Positions 12,421-25,700 of a stretch of DNA of 64,000 nucleotides are shown piece after piece. The DNA is taken from assembly GCA_035222895.1 (NCBI GenBank), contig JAVYIG010005321.1:62001-126000 (forward strand), read 5' to 3'. The stretch's first letter is position 1. The number at the start of each line of letters is the position of its first letter. This DNA comes from Strongylocentrotus droebachiensis. Its lineage: Eukaryota > Echinodermata > Echinoidea > Camarodonta > Strongylocentrotidae. A program made the translations under genes and the position numbers. Under the pieces are notes generated by a model that saw nothing but the letters and a program-made list of their open reading frames with translations, ran no database searches and was not told the origin of the DNA.

Positions 12421-13520
12421 TTTCAAACAGATATGGACTGTGACAAAAAACACGTTTGTATTCTGATATTAGATCCGCTTGTTTTCACTAGCATTTGTAT
12501 ACATGTTCTATATTTGGGTTAGGAAGAATGACAAATACGAAGAAAAACAACGCGTGTTGAATGACCACGATTACGGTGTTTTTATTATTGAATGGTTCCT
12601 GTATATATTTAGATATCCATTCGTCTATTCATAGAACAGTGTTCCGCAACGAATAACAAAAGTCGTAATTGGATAAACATTTCTGAGAATGAGGGAGAAA
12701 TCTAGTCAGTTGACATGTTTACTCCTTCTCAACAATGGCACATATGATCTTCATCTTGATGTGTCTTTCTTTCTGGCAGCATGTAACCTAATGAGCCAAT
12801 TAGGATATGCCCCACAAAATAATATCCCTTTGCCACAATGTAGGAAAATTTATCACTGGATAGATATACGAAAGGTTCCAAGACTATCTAACTGTTTTCA
12901 GTCCAAGAACAATCTCTACTGGTGTTAAAAGGGTTGTCATGAAGGTCGTCAAGACCGGAAATGAGTAATTCTGCATAGTCATTGTGTTGCACAAAACAAT
13001 CCTTACGTCAATTGGTGCCTATCGTTTTTTGTGCAAAATCGCATGTGTTTTGCAAACGGGCAAACGAGCAACTGAGGTGTCTTTTTGACAGCACGCAACT
13101 TAATGAGCTAATTAGGATCTCTATAATAACAAAATCAAAGGGTGATATACTATCATACCGGCTTCTCACAATATCAATACCTTTCTGTCAAATACTGTTC
13201 TTTTCTATAAAAATCACGATGCTGCCATTTTAGATTTTAAAATCTTTATCAAATAAATCAAGTCCTTCTTTACGTTCGTTTGTTTGTATGATCAATATAT
13301 TCCAGTATATGACATGTGACATAAACAGCTAGATTTAGACATGAAAATAGCATTTGAGATTTTACATGGCTAATTTACGACTGGTACCCCCTGCAAACGA
13401 CAGTCGTCTGGGTCTCTGTCATGTAGAATTTGAGCCATCTGCCCCTGTTATTCTCAAACAGCCTACCAATGTTAGATGACAAATATTTCTTCTTTGACTT
13501 CAAACCCTTTCCTTCTTTTT
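12421..13520. other. AT-rich region with one dispersed repeat
   Basis: Holds a segment (about 12920-13080, CATAGTCATTGTGTTGC) related to 45110-45300. Otherwise nothing recognisable; the small open frames lack splice or codon support. Confidence 0.4.
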
Positions 13521-13525
13521 CTTAA

Positions 13526-13985
13526 AGGTAATGCAAAGTTTTGGGAAATTTTTAAAATTGGGTGGAAAGTGATTCCTTACAATTTCGATATATTTGGATG
13601 CCCCTGTGGATGTATCGTAAGCACTAGAAAGTTTATCCCCTAACACTTCTGCTTTCATGAAAAATTGAATATTTACCGGTGCTCCCGGTAAATTTCAAAT
13701 AGCGCCTATACGGCCGTACATTAGTAGCTGCGACCATGAAAATCTCATAATATGTAGTTGGGATATATAGCTAATCGGTCGATTTTAGTCAAGAAACATA
13801 GTTTCATAGCTTAATTAATATCTTGACCTTGAGAAGGAGCTATACAACATAAAGAGTTTATTATTTAAAATGTCATAACTTTAGACTCGATTTCAACCGC
13901 GACAACGATTACTGAATATTGTAGGATCGCATATGCTTCCAATATGTTCACTTGAACCGAATTAATGACCCCATACTTTAAACCT
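13526..13985. mobile_element. TTAA-flanked MITE, copy 2
   Basis: The same family as the elements at 4.9 and 41.9 kb, bounded by TTAA (13522-13525 and 13986-13989). It is the most diverged of the three, with a small internal deletion (about 25 bases around the TATAAT/CCGAACGAG segment) and a shortened right terminus lacking the AAAACTTTGTATT part. Confidence 0.75.
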
Positions 13986-14539
13986 TTAAACCATGATTGA
14001 TACGAAACTTTTCTTTAAAACAATTTCAATGCACTTCCATTATATAGCAATTATGATGAAATCAGTGGCAATTATTACCCATCTATATAAAAATAGAGGT
14101 ATTGGCTATACATTATATCCTGTAGCTCGCAAACCAACAATAACGACAGGTAAACGGTATCTGCCATATCAATTCATTTTTCACTCAGAATATATCAAAA
14201 TGGCTAGAAATTAGTCATCACCATCATACCATGAGTCCACTCCATAGGCGGAAGGGGGAGGAGGGGGAGGGGTCTCGCCCTAACCACTTTCCATCTTGTC
14301 CTGTCTGTAGCCAGCTTCAAATCAATTCCTCCACCGTCCTCCTTAATACAATCTATCCACCTCTTCCTCGGTTTTATTTTCCTTACTCTTTTCCTCCTTT
14401 CTCTCTGCTGTCGAGCTAATCATTTAATCTCCTACTTCTATTTTCACGTGTGCAACACATCCCGATCTGCTCACTCTCTCTCTTATTTTGGAAATAGTGA
14501 GACTTGTAAATCAAGCAGATAGTCTATCCGAAGAGACCA

Positions 14540-14990
14540 TAGTTTTGATTTGATTTGTTTTGATTTGATTTGATTTATTGGTTTCTGCATTTTCTTTTTC
14601 ATCATACATTTTCATGAACATACTTTGGTTTGATACAACAGTTTAAGTGTATATAAATTTATACAGATAACAAACGAAATTAAACAAAAATATTGAATGC
14701 ATAATAAACATACATTAGATGCAGGAGGGCTACATAACTACGCAAAGTAGCTTGATGCGCCCGCAGCCCTCAACTTAGATACAACAATAAAAAATTGAAA
14801 TGAAAAAAGAGTGACTTGCAGAGAAGAAAAGGAAAGGGGAGAGAAGGAGCGTTGGTAATAATACAATAAATCTCATACATAGTTCATAGACTATAGATAG
14901 GATTGTTCGTGATATCACAAGGATAATTCTCATCGTTTAATTTACAAACAAAAAAGACTAACTTGCGTTTTTATTGTATATTATACATAA
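14540..14990. repeat. Dispersed repeat headed by TTTGA repeats
   Basis: Begins with a TTTGA pentamer run (14540-14578), then an AT-rich body and a GATGCGCCCGCAGCCCTCAA segment. It resembles a reverse-oriented retroposon tail with a microsatellite end. Similar heads occur at 4130 (GATTCA repeats), 24455 (AAATC repeats), 38170 and 46110 (TTCAAA repeats) and 60280. Confidence 0.4.
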
Positions 14991-15699
14991 TTCTCAAAAA
15001 GAAATGTAGTTTATATTCTCAGTTATGTGTCATTTTGCTCATTAGGTAAAAACGTGCAGTTTGTATATGAGATCTAGTAGGCTCAACTAAATTGATTAAA
15101 TATATTATCACCTCAAGTCTCTTAGGATGCAAAATTATCGCTACAACATTCTCATGTATGTTATCTTCAATCTGAAGAGGCACAGCTTATTGCTCCTGCA
15201 GACAAAAAAGGCCAGTAATGACGAATGTTTTTCTCCGATCAAAAGCATATACAAGACATAACTATACGAATCGTGGGACTTGTTGAAAAATATACATTTA
15301 GATCCTGCGTAAACCTTTTCCCCCGACAAAGCTATCTATATCTCAGAAAATTGATGAAAAAATGGATTGAGCAGTATACCCTTGTAGTATATCTTTGCTC
15401 ATTTGAATTTTTTCCATCAACCGACCAGTAATTGGTTTCTCGTTTTCTCATTTATCCGTGCGTCATAAGGCGCACTGGAGCAGCTGAAAGGGAGGAATGA
15501 ATGCACAGGGCCCGACATGACTTGTAACGAACGATAGGGGACAGAAAGGATTGCATGTAGGTCAAGAACCGCGCTGTATGTGTGGATAGGATTCGAAGAG
15601 CGCTGGCAGAGGAAATTGTGTGCGCGGTAGAGTGTGCGTGTGAGTGAGTGGGTGAGAAAGAAATGGAGAAGGAGAGAAGATTTATAGAGCGACAAAACG

Positions 15700-16620
15700 T
15701 AAGATTGCTAGAGAGAGAGAGAGAGGGAATTAGTGTGAACGTGTATGTGTGTGTAAGGACAGAGGGAGGATTAAAAACAGAGAGAGAGTGAGAGAGAGAG
15801 AGAGAGAGAGAGATGGAGTTAGCTAGAGAGACAAAGTGTGTGTGGGTTGATTTTGGGAAGAGGGATATATATATATAGAGAGAGAGAAATAGAAAGAAAG
15901 AACGGCAGAGGTATAGGAATTATGTGTAAATACGACATAGCTTTTCGAAATGAAAACAAATAATAAATACAAAGACGAAAATGTTTTTGTAGGAATAAGT
16001 AGCATGGATAGTTTGAAATTTCAGAAACTGAAAAAAGGGTGATGAGATAAAGGATGTGTGCGAGACTGATTGTGTGCGTGTGGGGGGGCGCGGTAGAGTA
16101 GAGTGGTACGGAGAAATGGTTCGAGCAGATAAAATGGACATAAATCGGGCTACGGTTAGAACTCCGTCCTGTAATATCCGATTTATTTTTCGTTTACCAT
16201 TTATGTGACCAAAATAAAAGCCAAGAGGTTTGATGGATTTTTCATCAGTATGGCAATAGAGTATAGGAATCGTTTGAAACATTGGAGAGGATAGATTTAT
16301 AAAAGCAATGGAAACCAATTTAAGAACTTCGGAGACCAATTGTAACGGCCGAGGGCGAGGCAAGGCAAGTAAATATGAGATGGAAAGCGACGGTAACATA
16401 AATTGAAAAGGATATGAATGGAGCCAGAGAACGAGAGAGGAGTGAAGGGAATGAGGTAGAGAGAAAGAGAAAGAGAGAAAGAGAGAGAGAGAAAAAGATA
16501 GATAGAGAAAGAAAGAAAGAGAGAGAGAGAGAGAAAGAAAGATAGAGAGAGAGAACAAAAAAAAAGGAGAGAGAAAGAGAGAGAGAAAATGAGAAAAGGG
16601 GAAGGGGAGCAGGTTAAGTA
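15700..16620. repeat. GA-rich tracts around unique sequence
   Basis: AG/GAAA microsatellites at 15708-15727, 15780-15835, 15875-15900 and 16430-16600, with ordinary sequence between them. Overlapping long open frames are leucine/serine artefacts of the complementary CT repeat. Confidence 0.8.
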
Positions 16621-17089
16621 TAGGGATGAATAAGACGTTGTTACTTCTCTCTTAGAAGAAAAGGTAAATGTTCATTTTTGTAACCATCTTATCACTGAAA
16701 TTTCGCTATGCCTATAAAATGACAATGAATCAGAATTATGTAAAAGTGGTAATTTGACGTGCATATAAGACTGTCATGACTTTATGCTGTTTGATAAACA
16801 CGTCGTTTGATATCGCCACAGACATGACGCCATTTTCTTTCAACAACCGCGATGTAATTTTAATGATATAGAGCTATATCGATCAAGCAAGCTACCCTTT
16901 CGGGGTAATTAAAACACAAGTTTGCTCCAGTAAGCATGTGTAGAAGATCAGAACTGGGACAAGGACAATGTTTTTGTTCTCTTCTGAATATGTAAACTAT
17001 ACACAGAGGAATTATTGGCGTAAGCACAGTACCATGGGGGAATTTTCCCCCTTAAAGAAATTCTGGGCTTGACAGGATTTTCTCTGTTA

Positions 17090-17162
17090 GAATCGTATTG
17101 AAATATCTTGACTATGTTGATTGTTTTCTATAATGATGAGGCTACCCTGGGTAAACAAGACA

Positions 17163-17194
<32 letters not shown>

Positions 17195-17195
17195 T
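17090..17195 (+). mobile_element. SINE tail fragment with TTA repeat
   Basis: GATGAGGCTACCCTGGGTAA ACAAGACA followed by a TTA run (17163-17192) is the 3' end of the SINE family seen at 7.5 and 63.9 kb. Confidence 0.55.
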
Positions 17196-17224
17196 TTCTT
17201 GAAGATTATAGAATTCACTTCTTT

Positions 17225-17425
17225 TTTTGTAATCACTTATCACGCGTGTTTAAGTCCAACTGTCCTACTTATAGCTACTTGCTCCCTCTATATAGAAAAT
17301 TTCCCCATTCGGTGCCTGTTGGTCCCCCATGATCCTCTTTTTCTTATGTCAATTGAGAGCTGAATTAATGAGATAGCCACCTATCAGTGACCTCGCTGTG
17401 TGGTCTAATCCCTTCTGGCCCAGTA
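17225..17425 (+). repeat. Dispersed repeat, partner at 33030-33215 (inverted)
   Basis: GTTGGTCCCCCATGATCC, TCTTATGTCAATTGAGAGCT and TATCAGTGACC match the reverse complement of 33050-33210 over about 190 bases at moderate identity. Confidence 0.65.
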
Positions 17426-17770
17426 GTATTGACGGTCTTTAATGTACCTCGTTATTTTGTGCATTCTATTAATCTCCGTCTACATGCAAAAAATGATTGA
17501 TTAGACTGAATTCCAATGTATCATTTATTAGATTCGTTGCATCAATATAATTTTCATTTTGTATACGTTAAATGGTTACTATTTATTACTCACGTACACC
17601 CTGTACATACAATATTGGTACAAAAAATATCCAAATACGCATACATTACTAAAAAAAACTGCTGCTCATTGCTACTCCTCCCCTATTTTATCCTCCTCCT
17701 CCTACACATCCTACTGCTACTATTACTCCTACTCCTTCTACTAAAGGCCTACTACTATCTCTTATATAAA

Positions 17771-19480
17771 CTACTTTTAATACTACTACTACTAATGATA
17801 ATAATAATACTTCTTATACTTGTATTACTACTTTTGATACTACTACTACTAATGATAATAATAATAGATCTTATACTTGTATTACTACTTTTGATACTAC
17901 TACTACTAATGATAATAATAATAGATCTTATACTTGTATTACTACTTTTGATACTACTACTACTAATGATAATAATAATAGATCTTATACTTGTATTACT
18001 ACTTTTGATACTACTACTACTAATGATAATAATAATAGATCTTATACTTGTATTACTACTTTTGATACTACTACTACTAATGATAATAATAATAGATCTT
18101 ATACTTGTATTACTACTTTTGATACTACTACTACTAATGATAATAATAATAGATCTTATACTTTTATTACTACTTTTGATACTACTACTACTAATGATAA
18201 TAATAATAGATCTTATACTTGTATTACTACTTTTGATACTACTACTACTAATGATAATAATAATAGATCTTATACTTTTATTACTACTTTTGATACTACT
18301 ACTACTAATGATAATAATAATAGATCTTATACTTGTATTACTACTTTTGATACTACTACTACTAATGATAATAATAATAGATCTTATACTTGTATTACTA
18401 CTTTTGATACTACTACTACTAATGATAATAATAATAGATCTTATACTTGTATTACTACTTTTGATACTACTACTACTAATGATAATAATAATAGATCTTA
18501 TACTTTTATTACTACTTTTGATACTACTACTACTAATGATAATAATAATAGATCTTATACTTGTATTACTACTTTTGATACTACTACTACTAATGATAAT
18601 AATAATAGATCTTATACTTGTATTACTACTTTTAATACTACTTCTACTTATGATAATAATAATACTTCTTATACTTTTATTACTACTTTTGATACTACTA
18701 CTACTAATGATAATAATAATACTTCTTATACTTTTATTACTACTTTTGATACTACTACTACTAATGATAATAATAATACTTCTTATACTTTTCTTACTAC
18801 TTTTGATACTACTACTACTAATGATAATAATAATACTTCTTTTACTTTTATTACTACTTTTGATACTACTACTACTAATGATAATAATAATAGATCTTAT
18901 ACTTGTATTACTACTTTTGATACTACTGCTACTATTGATAATAATAATACTTCTTTTACTTTTATTACTACTTTTGATACTACTACTACTAATTATAATA
19001 ATAATACTTCTTTTACTTTTATTACTACTTTTGATACTACTTCTACTTATGATAATAATAATAGATCTTATACTTTTATTACTACTTTTGATACTACTAC
19101 TACTAATGATAATAATAATAGATCTTATACTTTTATTACTACTTTTGATACTCCTGCTACTAGTGATAACAATAATAGATCTTATACTTTTATTACTACT
19201 TTTGATACTACTACTACTAATGATAATAATAATACTTCTTATACTTTTATTACTACTTTTGATACTACTACTACTAATGATAATAATAATACTTCTTATA
19301 CTTTTATTACTACTTTTGATACTACTACTACTAATGATAATAATAATACTTCTTATACTTTTATTACTACTTTTGATACTACTACTACTAATGATAATAA
19401 TAATAGATCTTATACTTTTATTACTGATACTACTGCTACTAGTGATAATAATAATACTTCTTATACTGTTATTACTACTT
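17771..19480. repeat. 57-bp minisatellite, about 30 copies
   Basis: The unit contains TACTACTTTTGATACTACTA, CTACTAATGATAATAATAAT and a variable segment (AGATCTTATACTTGTAT or ACTTCTTATACTTTTAT). 57 is divisible by three, so both strands stay open for about 650 codons; the predicted leucine/isoleucine or serine/isoleucine peptides are artefacts. Copies towards the right end are more variable (CTTTTCTTAC, CTTCTTTTAC). Confidence 0.93.
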
Positions 19481-19766
19481 TGACTACTTCTACTACTAAT
19501 GATACCTCTTATAATACTACTTTTACTACTTCTACTCCTACCACTACTACTACTGCTACTATTACTACTACTGATACTGCTACTACTACAACTACTACTT
19601 CTACTTCTACTATGATCACTTCTAATAATACTAATAATAATGGTGGCTTCTAATACATAGCGCACATGTCCGTCACGTAGTGACGCTCCTGGCAAAAGTA
19701 GATTAATGTCTTGCCAAAAGACGTTAGTGCCAGGGTGGGATTCGAACCCTCACTCTACTACTACTT

Positions 19767-19800
<34 letters not shown>

Positions 19801-19830
19801 TACTACTACTACTACCTTCTACTACTTCTG
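19480..19830. repeat. TAC/ACT microsatellite interrupted by a SINE fragment
   Basis: TACTAC-rich runs at 19480-19640 and 19757-19825 flank a reverse-oriented SINE fragment (19650-19757). Confidence 0.8.
19650..19757 (-). mobile_element. SINE fragment in reverse orientation
   Basis: TTAATGTCTTGCCAAAAGAC (reverse of the SINE core) followed by GTGGGATTCGAACCCTCAC, a reverse B box. Confidence 0.55.
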
Positions 19831-19934
19831 CTATAACCCAACCTCTACCAATATTGTTAGTTCAACCGGGAAGATGTGAGTTTCCCATGGTTCCCCTCCA
19901 TAAGATCTACGTTCTTTATCAACTTCTTTTATCT

Positions 19935-20045
19935 CTCCGCTTACAGACAGCCATGTTGGAGGAAAGCATCGAATCCCAATGTAGACCGAAGATAAGGGCG
20001 CTAACCACCCGGCCAAATCCTACCTCCCGCGCTCCAACTCTACCA
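19935..20045 (-). mobile_element. tRNA-derived SINE head, reverse orientation
   Basis: On the minus strand GGGTGGTTAGCGCCCTTATC resembles an A box, and TGGGATTCGATGC a B box, about 35 bases apart. This head differs from the GGTGTCGTGG family, suggesting a second SINE family; a decayed tRNA gene is less likely. Confidence 0.5.
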
Positions 20046-20299
20046 GGCAACCTTCTCATCAAGACCTAGCAAGTCGCCATGGATTACACGTATATATCAC
20101 TCACCCTTCTAGGATACACCAGCAGCCATGGCATAGGACACGCGTCACGTCAGCTCGAGGAAGAATCTGTGTACTAAGGACTTACCAAGCAAAAGGGCAG
20201 ACCTGAGTTGTAAAGCCACCATCATTCATTGGCGAATCGACATCTATGGGAATCACATGGTCACAAAATCAAGTAAGTATGTGATCCCGATTTTGTCCA

Positions 20300-21560
20300 A
20301 CTCTGAAAAAATAAGCAATTCTCCACCAGGAGGTTGTCCAGATAGCCCGAAAACACCCCACAACTGACATTTGTTGAGCTATTTTAGATATTAGAATAAA
20401 TATATACATTTTGCATTATGCACCAGATATTGTTATAGGAACGTTATTTGCACCATCTCTATTTAATGGGGTGGATTGCTCGTGCATAAATAAAGCATAT
20501 ATAAGCATTTGAATGTGTTATAGGGGCCTTTCCAAAAAAAATATGAAATTTGACACTAAACTGAATATTTTGTAGATACACCTGTTTATCATTAACCTAC
20601 AGTTTGAATTGAATTAATTTCATTTCGGATTTTAAAAATTCTACCTGTCATGATACAATGTATCATGTGAAACATCGTCTAGCATATTTCTTGTTATTCA
20701 TCCCAAAGAAATGTTCTCTGCTTAACAATCAGAAAGTGATTGAAGGCGCACCAGTCACATCATTTTCGTGACATGCTAAACTTCATTAAACATTCCAAGT
20801 ATTTCAATGAATAAAATAACGAAAGAAAAATGTCATTGTTATCGATGAAATGAGATTGGAAGAAATTTTGAACGAAGAAGACCTGCGAATATTTTCATGA
20901 CACGGAGATTCGGAGTAAAATATAATCCATCACCTTAATCATGAACGTCATCTGGTTACAGCTCTGTCTGCAATAGACATCAACACACGAGATTGAATTT
21001 GTATGGGTATAAAGTTTGTATCACTTTTGACGTGTCCAATAGCGCCATAAATACACCCGGATGGAAAAACCATTTTGGTTTAATACTAAGTCTTCTACAT
21101 TCCGTTGAAGCCCTGGACAATTTTTGAAAGGTATTTTAGCTATCTCAATCCCAATCACACCTATTAGACTTTGCTGGGGCAAGTAGCGAATCGGGATAGA
21201 CGGAGATGTGAAGATTCAAGTTCACAATGAGACCCCGGTCACATTGCCGACTTGACTCAAGTTCGACCGATTAACCGGCCATTCGAGTTATGCAACTTTG
21301 TGTTCGGTATATAGTTGGTCTCGTCCCTCTGGATGAGGTAAAGTAAACGAAGACAACATCAATTTCCTTACAGACTAAATGTTCCAGCCGATTTAGCCAC
21401 TCCCAAAAGGGAGTTCGCTCAGCATTGTGAGCGTCTGTAAAATGACGCCTGAAATGCTCCCCAGGGAGTGGAGTAAGTTGAGGGATATTTAAAAGCGGAC
21501 CATTATATATTGCTAGAGGGTGAATAGCAACATGTAACTCATAGCAGACAACATATAGAT
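20300..21560. other. AT-rich region, no gene seen
   Basis: Unique AT-rich sequence with a SINE/CR1-like tail fragment at about 21450-21500 (ATGCTCCCCAGGGAGTGG). No supported exon. Confidence 0.4.
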
Positions 21561-21609
21561 ATGTTACATTGCATATACATCTATGTCTAGGCCTACGTGT
21601 AGTCTAAGT

Positions 21610-21794
21610 ATAAAAGGAGAACAGAGAGAGAGGGAGAGGGGAGAAATAGAGGAGACAGAAAAAGAGTGGAGAGAAGAGGAGGGAAGAGGGGGGAAGAGAG
21701 AGAGAGAGAGGGGGAGGGAGAAGGATGGGGGAGGAGCACCATTAACACAAAAGGGAAGAGAAAGAGACAAGACAGGAGTAGCTAGAAGAGGGAA

Positions 21795-21833
<39 letters not shown>

Positions 21834-21860
21834 AGGGAAAGAGAGAGGAAGACATAGAGA
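21610..21860. repeat. GA-rich microsatellite
   Basis: AG/GGGA repeats with a pure AG run near 21800-21828; open frames are arginine/glutamate artefacts. Confidence 0.85.
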
Positions 21861-22479
21861 TAGACTTCTACTAGGAGCAAATTGCCCAAAGAACTTAGCA
21901 GATAATGGGAAGAGCATGAAAGGGGAGAAGAACAATTATTACCGACAAAAGGATTTTGAAAAACATACTTTATGATCATGGTAAGTGCAAAATGTGAACT
22001 TAGGTTACCATTATAGTTGTCGCCTTGGGGACTATATAAGGTCACCTTTAAACGACTCCTTTTTGTAAATTAGGGCAGTGTCTTTATCGGTGCTGCTGAA
22101 TTTTCAGGATGTCGGGGCCGCCTCAGTGTGATGGGCAGGGATATTCTCACTATAATAAAATGGGAGGATACTAGAAATGTTAATGAATATATCAATACGA
22201 CTTTCCACGTCCAAAAAATGATTTAAAAATATATTTTATTAGTAAATTGCAAAACGTTACGCAATAATGTTATAGCTTATATATTATGGCGCTCCTTGTT
22301 GATTATATGATACATGCGCAACAATTTCGAATTTTTGAAGCAAAAATAAAACATTTAAAACTAACAAATCACCTTATAAATAAAAAACAACAAACAACAA
22401 ACAGAACAGGATAATCGCTACTTTTCAATTGGCACCATAATCAAATGACTAAGAAGAGTCCCTTCAAATCCTTTAACTT

Positions 22480-23390
22480 AGCAATCACCACCACCACCAC
22501 CACTACCACTGCAACCGTTTTCTTCTCCACCAACATTACCAGTACCATTTCCATCTACAAATCTGTTATCAGTATTTCCTCCACCAGCTTGTCCACCAAC
22601 AACACCACCATCATCATCACCATTATCATCAAGCCCATAACAGCCAGTATAATTTACCATCTTCCCAATAACTTCCTCCACCAACAACCAGATCATCCTC
22701 ATCATCACCATGACCACTACAACGATCAGTATCATCCACCATCTACCAAAATTAATAGTAATACCATGTACTATCTACACTCGTGTTTTCAGTATTTCCA
22801 CCAACAGCTCCTCCAGCAACAACATCATCAGAAATACCACCAACAACGAGCAACATGAGCATCAACATCGTGACCATCGTAGTCATTATCATTACCATCA
22901 CCGCCACCATATTCAGTACAATGACTACCACAAACACCGTCATCTTATACACTCCTGCATCGCCGTCTCAACCACCAATAATAACAACACAAAGGAAACA
23001 TCATCAACATCTTAATCACCATCCTCAGTACCACAATCAATACTACCACCAACACTGTAATCAACGCCTTCTCAACCACCACTACCACCACATCAATGCA
23101 CTACTCCTCAATCATCGCTACCATTCATTATCACCACCATTATCGAGACACCAACTTACCACCAACACCAACCCCACAAAACCACTACCACCATCTTCAC
23201 CACGGTGCATCACCCAATCACCACCATTAACACCACCACCACAAACACCACCATCACCACCATTATCATCTCCACCACAAACACCACCATCACCACCATT
23301 ATCACCACCACCACCACAAACACCACCATCCCAATGCATCACCTCATCATCACCACTGCTACCACAACCTGATAACAGCCACACCCTCCC
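22480..23390. repeat. CCA/ACC-rich degenerate trinucleotide tract
   Basis: About 900 bases of imperfect ACC/CCA/ATC/AAC triplets; inner CCACCACAAACACCACCATC units repeat near 23235-23330. Several overlapping frames stay open (threonine, histidine or proline-rich), which argues against any being a gene. Confidence 0.85.
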
Positions 23391-23989
23391 CCACTACCCT
23401 CCCGCTATCTATTACTTGTTACCCCTCCGATAGCTAAAAGACGGGATGGCATCTTGTTTTTTTGGCGTTGCTTCTGTCGTCACTCGAGAACCCTGGCGAG
23501 TGAAGCCATTGATCCCGGTCCTTTCAAGGCTACATGGCTACATCAGAGAATAACTCGTAACAAAATAATCAATCGCATCTTGGAAGTAAAGGCATGCCGA
23601 AAACACAACATGTACCTTCCAGCATCAACAAGAAACAATGGTGTAGTGCTATAGCATGGCAAAGTGGAACATTGCGTAGAGATAAGCGATCAGGTATCCG
23701 CATTTGCTAGTGATTGATATGAAAGGTTTGTTTATGTTATTGGCGGAATCTATAGTTTCAACGATATGTTCCCTTTTGTATTTACTAGTTGGTTTGTTGT
23801 GTTTACATAATGGCTCATTTTAATGTTGCTTATGATATGATGATAATGAAGGGTTTACTCATAATTTTAAATCTTTAGTAAATCAGTGTAAATTGGAAGA
23901 GATATGAAATGTTATGCATTTTTTCCTATTTGATGTTATAGAAATGTTCTTGGCGTAATTATTTAGTAACAATCGGCATCTTCGTTATC

Positions 23990-24270
23990 ACAACAATAAT
24001 CCTCATCTCGATCATCATCATCATCATCTCCTTCGTCATTATCATAATCTCTGTCATGACTACCACTAACACTACAAATATCAACATCACTATTACTACC
24101 ATCACCATCACTATCTCCATTATCACCATCCCTACCACCATAAGTATCTCCATCATCATCATCTCCATCATCATCAACATCGTCTCTGTTATAAATACTA
24201 CCACCAACACTATCACCATGACCACCATTAACATCATCACGACCAACGTAATCATAACATCTGGATGTTG
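23990..24270. repeat. ATC/ACC-rich trinucleotide tract
   Basis: Imperfect CATCAT/CACCAT triplets; same type as 22480-23390 and separated from it by about 600 bases of unique sequence. Confidence 0.8.
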
Positions 24271-25264
24271 TTCTTCTATCTCTTCTTCCACCTTGGAACA
24301 AAATCATATCATTTAAGTTTCAACCATAATTGGCTGTTTTCTCTTACTACCTCCATACGCATAGATCAATCATCTTTCTTGTATCCAAATGTTTGCATTA
24401 CCAAAAATGTAACTGAAACATATAACTTTAGTCTCACAATCTGACTCCGCACTAAATCAAATCAAATCAAAACATTTGTTTTCCAATTTCCAACATCAAT
24501 TAAAAACAATGTGTAAAAAACAGTCAATGGGCAATAAAAACATGAAAACACAATGACATTTCAATAAAACGACTAAGAAGATAAAAAAAAAAAAATCAAG
24601 TATAGCAATCAAAGAGAAACAAGGTAAAGACTACCTACAAAACAAGGATAATTGGAAAATGGTAAACACAATGAAAGCCAGGTTTTGGGCTTGATAGGGT
24701 GTGTTCACCTAGCTAGTGTGTGTATTGTTTGTTTTTATATTATTATTAGAACAAAATATTGGTTAAACAAGGTAACTCATGTCAGATTCATTTTGTGCAG
24801 TTCCAAAAATAGTACGCCATTTCGTTCAAAACACTAGCATATAAGAATTGAGAACAAATGGTCTCTCGTGTTACACATTATGTGTGCGCTGGTACGAAAA
24901 AATCCTCTCTCCTGTCCCTTTATTGATCGTCCCAAACTCTCTGAAAATACACATGCACTAGCCATGCGTGTTTACAAATTACAGGCTGAACAAACGACTG
25001 CGTGGTGTGTTTTTCGCGCCTCTTGCTAGCGAAACAATTTGACTTGCGAAAGAGAGGGAAAAAAGCTTAGCTGAAACTTGTGACATACCGCTAAGGAGAG
25101 CTATGGGGGACTGATGCACTTTGGAGTTAAATATAGATTTTCTTTTTTCTCGAAGATCTTACTGTTGTTCTTTTGACCTCTCGACATATTACGAGGGCAA
25201 ATTCCAGCCTGGAATACAAGCCTGGGTTTCACTTGTTTTAGCCGGTCTCTTTCATTCACTATCT

Positions 25265-25521
25265 AGAGCGCTTTCGCAAAGACGACGGAAGCAAAGACGA
25301 CGGGAGGACGAACTCAACCGAGATCACTTAATGTATGCAGTTTGAATTATGACTATTGAAATACTATTATTCTCATCAGGTGAATGAAATAACTTGTATT
25401 AAGGCACTTTACAAAGACAATTATGCATTAAATTTGGTTACATTACGAAAAAGGCATATTGTACGGCGATATAGCTACTCTCCCGTCGTCTATGCTTTCG
25501 TCGTCTTTGCGAAAGCGCTCT
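25265..25521. mobile_element. MITE with AGAGCGCTTTCGCAAAG ends
   Basis: AGAGCGCTTTCGCAAAGACG and its complement form inverted repeats of about 42 bases with three mismatches or so, including a short internal GACGACGG duplication. The 170-base interior is AT-rich and non-coding. Confidence 0.65.
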
Positions 25522-25700
25522 ATTAGCGAATTTGAAAGAACAGCAATGTATGATTGTCTCTCAAAGGTTCATTCGCTTGATCGTCACGTGTGCCAATCGG
25601 CACAAAACAATAACCACCAATTTACGGAAGAATTGCTTTGTGTAACAGAAAGCTTCGCTGAATTACCCATTCCCGGTACTGATCGGATACATGCCAACCA

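Noticed and set aside
17516-19695. Two overlapping open frames of about 650 codons on opposite strands
   Set aside because: Entirely created by a 57-bp tandem repeat; the peptides are low-complexity leucine/isoleucine or serine/isoleucine.
19935-20045. True tRNA gene on the minus strand
   Set aside because: A and B boxes are present but no acceptor stem can be paired; tRNA-derived SINE head is more likely.
22445-23433. Thr/His/Pro-rich open frames of up to 216 codons
   Set aside because: Several frames are open at once over a CCA/ACC tract; no splice or domain support.
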